NCBI GenBank assembly: GCA_035542475.1 | Contig: DATKLL010000140.1 | Coordinates: 1-26,128 of the forward strand | Reading direction: 5' to 3' | Length of the DNA stretch: 26,128 nucleotides | Origin: DATKLL01 sp035542475 | GTDB taxonomy: Bacteria; Desulfobacterota; Syntrophia; Syntrophales; UBA2185 | Part shown: piece after piece, positions 15,619 to 23,278 of the stretch | Numbering within the stretch: the stretch's first letter is position 1 | Layout of the letters: each line of letters opens with the position of its first letter | Program-made: the position numbers and the translations under genes | The notes under the pieces: model-generated | What the model was told of the DNA's origin: nothing | The model's input: only the letters and a program-made list of their open reading frames with translations | Databases searched by the model: none

Positions 15619-16071
15619 ATGACTAATAAAGAACAGCATTTCCATAAAAGACATCCGATTATTTCTGGTGTTACTGTTTGTATTATTGGCGGTATTATCG
15701 TAGTGATAATTGGAAAATATTTTCTTACAAATCCATCCCAATTCAATTACACTTCTTATATTTATAATAATCAAGTCATAAATGATTACACGTTGTCAAA
15801 TAAGTCCAACTGGTTTTCTTCTTACGGTCAAGCTTTAATCAAAGCTCAAAATGGCGAAATAAATTCCGTTATGGTTATAGAAGGTCAGGGAAGAGTAACT
15901 CAGTTACCTGACAAGACATGGGCAATTTTATTTAATATCCCCTCGGACCAAGATTTAAAGTTTAGAATTGCAAGTGGCTCTGTTGCCACTGTGGGTTTGA
16001 CAATAAACATGGATTCCTCATTTTTTGGAAGATTTGAGAAGAACTTTAAACCGAACGATTACTCAAAATAA
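15619..16071 (+). CDS. Hypothetical single-pass membrane protein
   Basis: I do not recognise this 150-residue protein. One hydrophobic helix (about 13-34, ISGVTVCIIGGIIVVIIG) follows a short basic N-terminus with several His and Lys, so the remaining 115 residues, rich in Asn, Ser and Tyr, probably lie outside the cytoplasmic membrane. They look like a small beta-rich domain (VMVIEGQGRVTQLPDKTWAI). No good ribosome site precedes the ATG. Codon use is strikingly AT-rich (TTA, AAT, ATA) compared with purA and the DUF401 gene on either side, and the gene follows a tRNA gene, both of which hint at horizontal gain. I see no integrase. Confidence 0.6.
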   Translation: MTNKEQHFHKRHPIISGVTVCIIGGIIVVIIGKYFLTNPSQFNYTSYIYNNQVINDYTLSNKSNWFSSYGQALIKAQNGEINSVMVIEGQGRVTQLPDKTWAILFNIPSDQDLKFRIASGSVATVGLTINMDSSFFGRFEKNFKPNDYSK

Positions 16072-16230
16072 CCTCAAACAATGCATTGCCCGTCCCTATA
16101 TTTTTCTGTTACCTTTAACTTGACATGATATTTCTTCACAAAATAAGAAGTGCGAAAGTTCATGGTCTAAAACGACTTGGATTACGAGTTTGTTCTCTGA
16201 TACAACATCTAAACAGAAAAAGATTACACA

Positions 16231-17541
16231 ATGAGTATGGAATGGCTTTTACATCTTCCTTCCTATATTAAGGTGGGCGGCTCCTTCCTGGGGATTTTGC
16301 TGCTCAACCACTTCGGCACACCCCTGGGACTGGCCATCCTCCTCTTTTCCATTCTCCTTCCCCTGTGGGCCGGCACTGGTATGAACGGCCTTTATTACCA
16401 GATTGCAAGTTTTACAGAGCCCCAAAATTATATACTACCCGTCATCATTCTCCTTCTCCTTTTTTTCACCGAATCGCTGAGTAAAACGGGCCGGATGGAA
16501 CGCACGATCGCAGCTCTGAAAGAATGGCTGAAGAGCAAGCACATTATCCTTGCCGGACTCCCCGCACTGGTGGGACTGCTTCCCATGCCAGCCGGTGCTC
16601 TGTTCTCAGCGCCCTTTGTGGCCTCCGTTGATGAAAAAGAAGAACTGGAGCTGTCTCACAAGGTTGCGATCAACTACTGGTTCCGCCACATATGGGAGTA
16701 CTGGTGGCCTCTGTATCCCGGCGTAATTCTCGCCATGCAGTATTCAAGGCTTCCCGTAATTGCCTTTTTTCTAATACAGATTCCTTTTACCATTGCAGCG
16801 GTGTTCGGTGGATATATTTTCATCCTGCGGAAAATTAAAGATAAAGATGATCAGAACCGCGGCTACGGAAAGATAGATACCGGCGAAGTCCTTTCAGCAA
16901 TGGGCCCTATCGGACTCCTCGTCGTGATATCACTCCTGGGATCGGCGGTGTTGCCTCTTTTCGGCGTCGAGGGTACGCTTGCGAATTTGATAGCCATGCT
17001 GGTCGGCCTGATCATCGCCCTTGTGTCCGTATTCTCCGGCTATTCCGCGGCATTCCGGCCTTCACTCCGTATGCTCGCACGCCTGGATACCTGGCTTATG
17101 ATGGCCCTCGTCGTGGGCATACAAACCTTTTCCGCAGCCCTGCTGTGCCCCCTGGATACCGCCGGGGCGACATTAATCACAGGAATGCGCGATGAATTCA
17201 TCCGGACAGGCATTCCCCTGATCACGGTAATCATGCTTATTCCCTTCATCTCCGGCATGGTGACAGGAGTCGCTTTCGGCTTTGTCGGCGCCAGTTTCCC
17301 GATTGTATTTGCCCTCGTCGGCCCGGAGCCTTCGGCGGCACTCTCCGCGGCAACAACAGCATTCGCCTACTCATTCGGCTATATGGGAATGATGCTTTCT
17401 CCCATGCATGCCTGCTTTGTTGTTACTGCTGAATACTTCCGTACAAATGTCTTCGGCGCTTATCATTATATTATCTGGCCGGTAATTATCATTCTGCTCA
17501 CATCGGTTATCCTGTCGGGTATTTATTACATCACATTCTAA
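16231..17541 (+). CDS. DUF401-family integral membrane protein
   Basis: A very hydrophobic 436-residue protein with roughly 10-12 membrane helices. It fits the DUF401 family (TIGR00529), found in archaea and anaerobic bacteria and distantly like the ion-transporter superfamily of citrate/C4-dicarboxylate permeases. Features are GLPALVGLLPMPAGALFSAP (about 113-132), NYWFRHIWEYWWPLYPGV (148-165), and a second-half echo YMGMMLSPMHACFVV (about 393-407) with the LSP-H motif. The two LPMPAG/LSPMHA re-entrant-like segments suggest an inverted-repeat transporter. The substrate is unknown. The ribosome site is weak; the ATG at 16237 is an alternative start. A hairpin that works as a terminator for the opposite strand follows. 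Confidence 0.85.
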   Translation: MSMEWLLHLPSYIKVGGSFLGILLLNHFGTPLGLAILLFSILLPLWAGTGMNGLYYQIASFTEPQNYILPVIILLLLFFTESLSKTGRMERTIAALKEWLKSKHIILAGLPALVGLLPMPAGALFSAPFVASVDEKEELELSHKVAINYWFRHIWEYWWPLYPGVILAMQYSRLPVIAFFLIQIPFTIAAVFGGYIFILRKIKDKDDQNRGYGKIDTGEVLSAMGPIGLLVVISLLGSAVLPLFGVEGTLANLIAMLVGLIIALVSVFSGYSAAFRPSLRMLARLDTWLMMALVVGIQTFSAALLCPLDTAGATLITGMRDEFIRTGIPLITVIMLIPFISGMVTGVAFGFVGASFPIVFALVGPEPSAALSAATTAFAYSFGYMGMMLSPMHACFVVTAEYFRTNVFGAYHYIIWPVIIILLTSVILSGIYYITF

Positions 17542-17558
17542 CTGTTCCCGATCTGATC

Positions 17559-17589
17559 AAAAAAAGGCAGGGTCGAGATGACCCTGCCT
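17559..17589 (-). terminator. Rho-independent terminator of the LysM lipoprotein gene
   Basis: AGGCAGGGTC (17565-17574) and GACCCTGCCT (17580-17589) make a perfect 10-bp stem with a 5-base loop. On the minus strand it is followed by a run of seven T (17565-17559). No T-run follows on the plus strand, so it serves the gene at 17639-18127. Confidence 0.9.
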
Positions 17590-17638
17590 GAACTGTCGTG
17601 ATTTATGGAATATGCTTCTATTTATTTTTTATTGATGC

Positions 17639-18127
17639 TCAACTCATTGGAGCGCATGCTCCGGAGGGCGGCGTATAAGGCTTGCGGGCTCCGGCCTTTT
17701 TTCTTACATCTTTAATATCATCCATCGTCATACCGCTGCGGGGGATGACTAATTTCTGGCCTGGATAGATCCGATTTGGATTTTTGATCTTATCTTTATT
17801 CGCCTCATAAATAACCGGCCACAGGAACGGATCGTTATAGATGCCTTTCATCTTGGCTATACGCCACAGACAGTCTCCCTTTTTGACGACATACGATTCA
17901 ACCTTCCCCTTCTTTCTCTTCGATTTATCTGCTGCTACCTTTTTTCCTTCGGCAGTAGTCCCCTTTTCAGAAGCCGCACCGGCAGCCGATTCCTTCTGGG
18001 CGACTGCTTCCCCACCTGCAGGTTTTTCTTTTACAGCAGCTTTTTGTGCACATCCAACAGTAAATAACGATAAAAGCCAAAATAAAGTAACAATCCACGC
18101 CATTAATTTCGAACGCCTCTTCATCAT
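17639..18127 (-). CDS. LysM-domain lipoprotein
   Basis: This 162-residue protein has an N-terminal signal of lipoprotein type: basic MMKRRSK, hydrophobic helix, then FTVGC with Cys26 as the lipid-bearing residue (Thr at -3 is acceptable though not ideal). An Ala/Lys/Glu-rich low-complexity linker (about 27-75) leads to one LysM domain (about 77-131: ESYVVKKGDCLWRIAKMKGI ... NPNRIYPGQKLVIP), which binds peptidoglycan. It should be anchored in the outer membrane and touch the cell wall. GAGGAGGG precedes the paired ATG codons (18127 and 18124). A sigma70 promoter and a strong terminator frame it as a single-gene unit. Confidence 0.9.
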   Translation of the reverse strand: MMKRRSKLMAWIVTLFWLLSLFTVGCAQKAAVKEKPAGGEAVAQKESAAGAASEKGTTAEGKKVAADKSKRKKGKVESYVVKKGDCLWRIAKMKGIYNDPFLWPVIYEANKDKIKNPNRIYPGQKLVIPRSGMTMDDIKDVRKKAGARKPYTPPSGACAPMS

Positions 18128-18157
18128 GACCCTCCTCTCGTGAATTTAATTTTGCCT

Positions 18158-18186
18158 ACAATATTTAATAATTTTAAATTTGTCAA
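18158..18186 (-). promoter_or_regulatory. Sigma70-type promoter of the LysM lipoprotein gene
   Basis: On the minus strand, TTGACA (18186-18181) and TATTGT (18163-18158) are separated by exactly 17 bases, about 30 bases before the start codon. The -35 is perfect and the -10 matches 4 of 6. Confidence 0.75.
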
Positions 18187-18256
18187 TTGATTTTTACACA
18201 AATTATTTGTATAGAAACATAAAATGTTCATTTACTCCGGTAAATAACTGTACTGG

Positions 18257-18425
18257 ATTCCCGATTTCTCGGGAATGACAGGGTTGATAGATTCCCGCCG
18301 GAGTTTATTTTGAGCCCTCGGGAGCAAATTGGGAAGGGTTCAGGTGGTTCCGTTCTAGACACTCTTCGACAGGCTCATACTTCGACATGTTCATACTTCG
18401 ACATGCTCAGTATGACATGTCGAAG
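18257..18425. repeat. REP-like hairpins and short direct repeats between the LysM and MarR genes
   Basis: ATTCCCGA-TTTC-TCGGGAAT (18257-18276) is an 8-bp hairpin. Further on, TCATACTTCGACATG occurs twice (18375-18389 and 18391-18405), and CTTCGACATG (18396-18405) pairs with CATGTCGAAG (18416-18425). A TTCGACAGGCTCA string at 18364-18377 links this patch with the one before tRNA-Lys. The rest of the 430-base gap holds the two divergent promoters. Confidence 0.65.
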
Positions 18426-18495
18426 GGCAGGAATGACAAGAAAAGGAAACGGGGCACTGATAGTTAGCAGTATATTTGCCGGCATCAAGTCCGGA

Positions 18496-18524
18496 TTGAC
18501 ATTTAAATTCTTTTTTTGTAGAAA
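18496..18524 (+). promoter_or_regulatory. Sigma70-type promoter of the MarR-family gene
   Basis: TTGACA (18496-18501) and TAGAAA (18519-18524) are 17 bases apart, 34 bases before the ATG at 18559. A regulator of this family often binds its own promoter; I see no clear palindrome there. Confidence 0.65.
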
Positions 18525-18558
18525 GATGAAACCAGAAAATTAAAGGAAGAGAAGAGAC

Positions 18559-19059
18559 ATGCCGCAGAAAGCGAAAGCAGTTTCTGAAATTATAAATAAT
18601 ATACGCAGGGTTTTTAAAGTCGTGAACGAACATTCAAAGAAAGCAAAACTGGTCACAGGTATCACGGGGCCTCAGCTTTGGGCAATCAAGATTATCAGAG
18701 ACCTTTCCCCGGTAAGGGTCTCCGACCTGGCACACCGCATGTATATTCACCCCGCCACGGCTGTCGGCATACTTGATCGTCTCGAATCAAAAGGACTTGT
18801 AAAAAGAGTGAGGTCTAAAGATGACAAGCGGGTCGTAAAGGTTGAACTGACGGACGTGGGAAAGAAACTCGTCAGGAAAGCTCCGGAAGTTGCTCAAGGC
18901 TTACTGGTTGCCGGTTTGGAGGTACTGACTCTTAAAAAACTGCAAAATATAGCTCAAGGCCTGGATGAACTCGTGCACATTCTGGGAGCCCAGAAACTGC
19001 CGCCGCGGTTAATTCTTCTGCCTGAAGTGAGTGCGCTTAAAAAGCCAAAAAAGGAATAG
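18559..19059 (+). CDS. MarR-family transcriptional regulator
   Basis: A 166-residue winged-helix protein of MarR plan: N-terminal dimer helix, ITGPQLWAIKIIRDLSPVRV (about 35-54), recognition part VSDLAHRMYIHPATAVGILD (54-73), RLESKGLVKRVRSKDDKRVVKVELTDVGK (74-102, with the wing containing the SKDDKR turn), and a C-terminal dimer helix. The DDKR wing is the MarR family hallmark. It has its own promoter and an AGGAAGAG-type ribosome site. Its ligand and targets are unknown. The neighbours (LysM lipoprotein, divergent; pfk, convergent) give no firm clue. Confidence 0.9.
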   Translation: MPQKAKAVSEIINNIRRVFKVVNEHSKKAKLVTGITGPQLWAIKIIRDLSPVRVSDLAHRMYIHPATAVGILDRLESKGLVKRVRSKDDKRVVKVELTDVGKKLVRKAPEVAQGLLVAGLEVLTLKKLQNIAQGLDELVHILGAQKLPPRLILLPEVSALKKPKKE

Positions 19060-19111
19060 TTTTAAAAGTATTCGCGGCAGGCTCCAACGGGGGACTATGA
19101 AGTCTTACTAA

Positions 19112-19244
19112 GTCTCCCTTTTATAAAGGGAGATTTAGAGGGATTTGACCTCCCCCTGCCCCCTCCAGAGGGGGACAACACCCCCAACCCCCGCCAGCGC
19201 GGGACAGCCACCTGTCCTCTTTAGACAAGGGGGGTGAGTAAATT
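19112..19244 (+). repeat. Dispersed MITE-like intergenic repeat, copy D (long form)
   Basis: Starts TCTCCCTTTTATAAAGGGAG, then GATTTAGAGGGATTTGACC, a CCTCCCCCTGCCCCC...AGAGGGGGACAA module, ACCCCCAACCCCCGCCAGCG with CGGGACAG, and ends CCTCTTTAGACAAGGGGGG. It has the same long layout as copy A. It lies between the convergent MarR and pfk genes, where its hairpins may also help end transcription. Confidence 0.8.
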
Positions 19245-19289
19245 AATGAAGGTCTTAGATTAATATAAAGAAGCATTGAAAGCACGACA

Positions 19290-20384
19290 CTAGTCGCCGA
19301 AAGAGATCCCAATTTCCCTTGCTGTTTTAATTTTGTCACTATCACTGGGAACGTTCTTTATACGTCCGACTATCTTTTCAAGAGGCACTACCTTTATGTG
19401 CGGCGGATCAAGCGCCACCATTGTACCGAATTTTTGCTCACCCACACTGCGAACGGCAGCCGCGCCAAAGCGGAGGGCAATCAGCCGATCAAATGTTGTG
19501 GGGGGACCACCGCGCTGCAAATGGCCGAGAACAAGCGATCGTGTCTCTTTACCCGTACGAGCGGCAATCTCCTTTGCTAAATAATCCCCTATGCCGCCTA
19601 GAACGACGTCCTGCCTGCCGACTTCGCCCTTGCCTTTATCAAGAATGCGGCCGCCGGCAGGGGATGCCCCTTCCGCAACGACAACGATTGAGTAATGTTG
19701 ACCGCGAACATCATAGTCCATTATGTGGTCGCAGACCTTATCGATATGAAACGGAATCTCCGGAATGAGAATAACATCCGCCGACCCGGATAAGCCGCTG
19801 TTCAGTGCGATCCATCCTGAATGACGCCCCATAACCTCTACAACCATCACCCGCTCATGTGACTTGGCCGTGGAATGAAGACGGTCAATGGCTTCCGTCG
19901 ATATGCTTACAGCAGTGTCAAAACCGAAGGTTATTACCGTCTCACAAATATCATTATCTATGGTCTTGGGCACACCGACTACCGGTAATCCTTTCTTATA
20001 TAAATCATAGGCAATTCCCAGGCTGCCGTCACCGCCTACCGCTATCAGGCAATCAAAACGAAGGCGCTTAAAATTTTCAATTACTTTATCCGATACATCA
20101 CGTATTTCGACCTCGCCGGCAATATTTGCTACCGGCATTTTAAATGGATTGCCCCGGTTTGTCGTCCCCAGGATTGTACCACCGGTGTTGGAAATGTGAC
20201 TTACAACCTCCGGAGTCAAGCGAACAACTTCGTCTGTATTAAGGAGTCCGGTATAACTGTTTTTGATTCCGTACACTTCCCAACCTCTGTTGTAGGCCGC
20301 CATGACAACGGATTCAATGACCGCATTAAGTCCGGGAGCATCGCCTCCCCCTGTATTGATGGCAATTCTCATTTTCTTCTCCAT
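19290..20384 (-). CDS. pfkA: 6-phosphofructokinase (group III-like, probably ATP-dependent)
   Basis: Phosphorylates fructose 6-phosphate in glycolysis. The 364-residue protein has INTGGGDAPGLN (9-20), NRGNPF, AVGGDGS (115-121), PKTIDNDI (139-146), TEAIDRLHSTAKSHERVMVV, EVMGRHSGWIA and ILGHLQRGG-like VLGHLQRGGPPTTFDR. The two residues that predict the phosphate donor are G120 (Gly as in ATP enzymes; Asp in PPi enzymes) and K140 (Lys as in PPi enzymes; Gly in E. coli PfkA). Gly plus Lys is the pattern of ATP-dependent actinobacterial group III enzymes, so ATP is the likelier donor but this needs assay. It is about 40 residues longer than E. coli PfkA, as usual for the group. GGGA precedes the ATG. 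Confidence 0.9.
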   Translation of the reverse strand: MEKKMRIAINTGGGDAPGLNAVIESVVMAAYNRGWEVYGIKNSYTGLLNTDEVVRLTPEVVSHISNTGGTILGTTNRGNPFKMPVANIAGEVEIRDVSDKVIENFKRLRFDCLIAVGGDGSLGIAYDLYKKGLPVVGVPKTIDNDICETVITFGFDTAVSISTEAIDRLHSTAKSHERVMVVEVMGRHSGWIALNSGLSGSADVILIPEIPFHIDKVCDHIMDYDVRGQHYSIVVVAEGASPAGGRILDKGKGEVGRQDVVLGGIGDYLAKEIAARTGKETRSLVLGHLQRGGPPTTFDRLIALRFGAAAVRSVGEQKFGTMVALDPPHIKVVPLEKIVGRIKNVPSDSDKIKTAREIGISFGD

Positions 20385-20426
20385 TATAATTCCCTCTTTA
20401 GGATATAATGTATAGTATCAGCAAAG

Positions 20427-20435
20427 ATTATACCA
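20427..20435 (-). promoter_or_regulatory. Extended -10 promoter of pfkA
   Basis: On the minus strand TGG (20435-20433) is followed directly by TATAAT (20432-20427), a perfect extended -10. The -35 region, TTATTT at 17-base spacing, is weak. It lies 42 bases before the pfkA start codon. Confidence 0.6.
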
Positions 20436-20537
20436 TACTCTATTCCATGAAATAATAAATAAAAAGCCAATTTCTAAAATATCAGACTTACCGACATTCA
20501 TTAATTATCATGCACATCACTCGTCCTAATGCTTGAG

Positions 20538-20566
20538 TTGCAATTTGAGACAAATGCTATTATAAA
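20538..20566 (+). promoter_or_regulatory. Promoter of the MEMO-family gene
   Basis: TTGCAA (20538-20543) and TATAAA (20561-20566) with a 17-base spacer lie just before the GGAGAG ribosome site and the ATG at 20590. The predicted leader is only about 17 bases. Confidence 0.5.
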
Positions 20567-20589
20567 TATGAAGACAATTTGGAGAGCAT

Positions 20590-21816
20590 ATGGAAAAGCC
20601 TGTTCTAAGAAGAGACATTCAACCGATTGCCACAACAGTTAATGGTCGCCAGGTGATCGTCTTTCATGATCCTTACCACTTGACCGACCATGGCATTGCC
20701 ATCGATATTAAGACCCTTCCCATCCTTCAGCTTCTCGACGGGAAGCATGATCTCAGAGATATTCAGATAATAATGATGAAACAGCAGGGCGGCCGCATGG
20801 TTTACATCTCTGAAATCGAATCTTTTATTGAAACGCTCGACGGTGCATGTCTCTTAAACAGCGAATTCTTTAACAATAAAATGAGCAACCTTCGAGACGA
20901 CTTCAATAGCCGGCAAAGTCGTCTCCCCGTTCATGCGGGAAAGTCATATGCGGCAGAACCCGATAAACTTGCCCTGTTTATACAGGATGTTGAAAATAAT
21001 CTCAATCAGGATAATTCACGATATACTGGGGCAAATATTACTGGCATCCTCGCTCCGCATATAGATATCAAAGTCGCCAAGGAAACTTATATAAACTCTT
21101 ATCGCTGCTTGAAGAACCGGACTTATGATCTCGTCGTTATTTTTGGTATTAATCACCACGAACAGGACGGACTGTATTGCGTCTCGGAAAAAAACTATGT
21201 AACGCCTTTCGGGGAAATTAAAACAGATAGAAATTTCATTTCTGATTTAAAGAGTAACCTGCCTGAAGGGACGCTTACAAAAGATGATTTTGGACATATG
21301 ACTGAGCATTCAATTGAGTTCCAAACTATTTTCCTGCAACACTATCTGCGGGAACCTTTTTCAATAGTGACGATTCTGTGCGGCGGCATTCATGAGTTTA
21401 TCCACCAAAAGAAAAGTCCCCTTACTGACGAGAAATTCCGGGGGATGGTGCATGTAATGAAGGAGGTAATGCAAAAAAGAAAAAACCGTATCCTTATAGC
21501 AGCAGGAGTAGACCTCTCCCATGTAGGACGCAAGTTTGGAGATCAATTACCAGCAGACGCCATTCTGCCTCAGGCGACAACTAATGATAAAAAAATACTC
21601 TCTTTCCTTACACGGGGGGAGGCGGAAAGTGTCTTCCTAAACGCGGTTGAAACCCAGGACAAATACCGTGTATGCGGTCTTCCTGCTATACTGCTGTTTG
21701 CCAGCCTATTTGCGGAAAGCCGCGCAGACATTCTTCATTTTGAAACCTATCATGAGCGAGAAACACACAGTGCTGTAAATTATGCATCCTTGATATTCTC
21801 GTCCGAATCTGTATAA
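20590..21816 (+). CDS. MEMO-family protein (AmmeMemoRadiSam system protein B) with an extra N-terminal domain
   Basis: Residues 145-405 of this 408-residue protein are a MEMO domain, related to class III extradiol dioxygenases. Its motifs are APHIDIK (H157), FGINHH (H189/H190), TEHSIEFQ (E239, H240), AGVDLSHVGRKFGD (D308, H311) and CGLPA (C362); the first His, the HH and the Cys match the metal-site residues of human MEMO1. MEMO genes in prokaryotes often occur with AMMECR1 and a radical SAM gene, which are not in this window; the reaction is unsettled. Residues 1-100 add a small domain with the look of a PqqD/RRE winged helix: LLDGKHDLRDIQIIM (48-62) followed by VYISEIESFIETLDGACLLN (71-90). 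Such domains bind leader peptides in peptide-modifying systems; that link is inference. A promoter lies directly upstream. Confidence 0.85.
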   Translation: MEKPVLRRDIQPIATTVNGRQVIVFHDPYHLTDHGIAIDIKTLPILQLLDGKHDLRDIQIIMMKQQGGRMVYISEIESFIETLDGACLLNSEFFNNKMSNLRDDFNSRQSRLPVHAGKSYAAEPDKLALFIQDVENNLNQDNSRYTGANITGILAPHIDIKVAKETYINSYRCLKNRTYDLVVIFGINHHEQDGLYCVSEKNYVTPFGEIKTDRNFISDLKSNLPEGTLTKDDFGHMTEHSIEFQTIFLQHYLREPFSIVTILCGGIHEFIHQKKSPLTDEKFRGMVHVMKEVMQKRKNRILIAAGVDLSHVGRKFGDQLPADAILPQATTNDKKILSFLTRGEAESVFLNAVETQDKYRVCGLPAILLFASLFAESRADILHFETYHERETHSAVNYASLIFSSESV

Positions 21817-21902
21817 TCAACTCTGTAAAGAAGCATTTATACACATACCAAAATTCTGTAAATTTACATTCTTAGCCATATGACCCAAATCATCGAATGT
21901 GA

Positions 21903-21931
21903 TTGACATGATTGTATATTTAGGATAATTT
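21903..21931 (+). promoter_or_regulatory. Possible promoter of the DUF4124-hydrolase pair
   Basis: A perfect TTGACA (21903-21908) is followed after 17 bases by TAATTT (21926-21931), a weak -10. The ATG at 21965 has GGGAGG 8 bases upstream. Confidence 0.4.
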
Positions 21932-21964
21932 TAAAATATTCTTCTACATTGGGAGGAACAAAAT

Positions 21965-22435
21965 ATGTCTGCTCATAAATATAGTGTATTAATTCCGGCG
22001 GTGCCTTTGATGCTGGTATTATCTGTATGGATTGCTTTATCGGGAGAAGTATACGGAGGTACCATTTACCAGTATATCGATAAGGATGGCTCAACTGTTA
22101 TTACGGATAACCCACCCGAAGGGGTCTCAGCCAAACCCGTGATTTCACAGCCTGACGCTACGGTAGAACAACAACCAGAATCGGCAAAAGATGACGAAGC
22201 AATGAAGCAAAAAAATCTGGAGGCCGACGCACAAAGGCTGGAGAAGGATCAAAAAATCAAAACTGCCAGGGAGGAATTGGAGAAAGCAAAGAGTGATGCA
22301 GACCATTACAGGTCGAATATGAACCAGTCTGCCAATTTTTCCCAAAGACGTCACTGGCGCTCTATGTTAGATGAACAAGAAAAAGCGATAGAGGAAAAGC
22401 AGAAATTGATAAATGAACTTGAAGCACAACCATGA
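21965..22435 (+). CDS. Secreted DUF4124-domain protein with coiled coil
   Basis: The 156-residue protein has a signal peptide (about 1-31, hydrophobic PAVPLMLVLSVWIALSG) and then the DUF4124 pattern GTIYQYIDKDGSTVITDNPP (32-51). This is a short beta-rich motif in which W/Y-x-D-x-x-G is followed by a (F/I)TD(N/K)PP turn. From about 70 to 154 it is a long charged helix (KNLEADAQRLEKDQKIKTAR ... EEKQKLINELEAQP), almost surely a coiled coil. It should be periplasmic. Its function is unknown; DUF4124 proteins are widespread in Proteobacteria. The hydrolase gene starts 9 bases after its stop, so the two form a unit. Confidence 0.85.
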   Translation: MSAHKYSVLIPAVPLMLVLSVWIALSGEVYGGTIYQYIDKDGSTVITDNPPEGVSAKPVISQPDATVEQQPESAKDDEAMKQKNLEADAQRLEKDQKIKTAREELEKAKSDADHYRSNMNQSANFSQRRHWRSMLDEQEKAIEEKQKLINELEAQP

Positions 22436-22444
22436 ATTAAATAG

Positions 22445-23278
22445 ATGTCCGGCTTGGTCGAAAAAAGACACTTATCAACACGTAATTTTTATGTCCGTGC
22501 CGCCAGTCATCGCCTCTTTGCTCAATTCATCCAACCGGATTCTGAATATACTAAAAAGACTCCGTCCACTCTTGTCTTTTTGCATGAAGGACTCGGCGGC
22601 ATCGATCAGTGGCGTGACTTTCCTGCTTGCCTGAGTAGTATAACCGGATTGCCGGCGCTGATATATGAGCGCTGGGGATACGGAAGTTCCGATACCCTCG
22701 ACACCCCAAGAACCTCGCGCTACCTTCATGATGAAGCTTTGATAAGCCTCCCTGAGGTCTTGGAGCATGTACATATCAGTGATGCTGTTCTGATCGGCCA
22801 CAGTGATGGCGGTTCTATTGCCCTCATTTTCTCGGCCATTCATGGAGACAAGGTTCGTGGGGTCATTACAGAGGCGGCACACGTTTTTGTTGAAGATGTA
22901 ACAATAACCGGCATACGCCAGGCCGTCGAATTATATGAGACAACCGATCTCAAGAATCGTCTGCGCAAATTTCACAAGGATAACACGGATTCGATGTTTC
23001 GTGCCTGGGCCGATACCTGGCTTGCCCCATGGTTTCGAGACTGGAACATCGAAGAATATCTTTCACGGATCAGCTGTCCTCTCCTCGTAATCCAGGGAGA
23101 AGATGATGAATACGGAACAAGGGCACAGGTGGAATCGATCGTATCGCAGGTAGCCGGTCCGGTGGAGGGCTTAATATTACCGAACTGCGGACACGTCCCT
23201 CATAACCAGGCTCGCGAACGTGTTCTCAAGGAAATGGCCCGCTTTATCGGTTCCCTTGTACATTCAGATGAGATCTAA
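22445..23278 (+). CDS. Alpha/beta-hydrolase
   Basis: A 277-residue alpha/beta-hydrolase with the oxyanion stretch FLHEGLGGIDQW (45-56), nucleophile elbow GHSDGG (S120), acid D220 or D221 in QGEDDEYG, and catalytic H250 in CGHVPH. The triad order and spacing are normal, without a large cap beyond about 150-205. There is no signal peptide, so it is cytosolic. The substrate is unknown: the family covers esterases, lipases and dehalogenases. No good ribosome site precedes the ATG, so it may be translated by coupling to the DUF4124 gene 9 bases upstream. Its stop overlaps the stop of the convergent YcaO gene by four bases. Confidence 0.88.
   Translation: MSGLVEKRHLSTRNFYVRAASHRLFAQFIQPDSEYTKKTPSTLVFLHEGLGGIDQWRDFPACLSSITGLPALIYERWGYGSSDTLDTPRTSRYLHDEALISLPEVLEHVHISDAVLIGHSDGGSIALIFSAIHGDKVRGVITEAAHVFVEDVTITGIRQAVELYETTDLKNRLRKFHKDNTDSMFRAWADTWLAPWFRDWNIEEYLSRISCPLLVIQGEDDEYGTRAQVESIVSQVAGPVEGLILPNCGHVPHNQARERVLKEMARFIGSLVHSDEI

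Noticed and set aside
15402..16230. Integrative-element attachment site at tRNA-Lys
   Set aside because: I found no second copy of the tRNA 3' end downstream and no integrase.
17565..17589. Terminator for the plus-strand DUF401 gene
   Set aside because: The hairpin is perfect but the T-run is only on the minus-strand side, so it serves the LysM gene; effect on the plus strand would be weak.
18375..18405. CRISPR-like direct repeat
   Set aside because: Only two units with a one-base gap, no spacers and no cas genes.
19333..20071. Several plus-strand frames inside pfkA
   Set aside because: All are shadows of the phosphofructokinase gene; their translations have no family resemblance.
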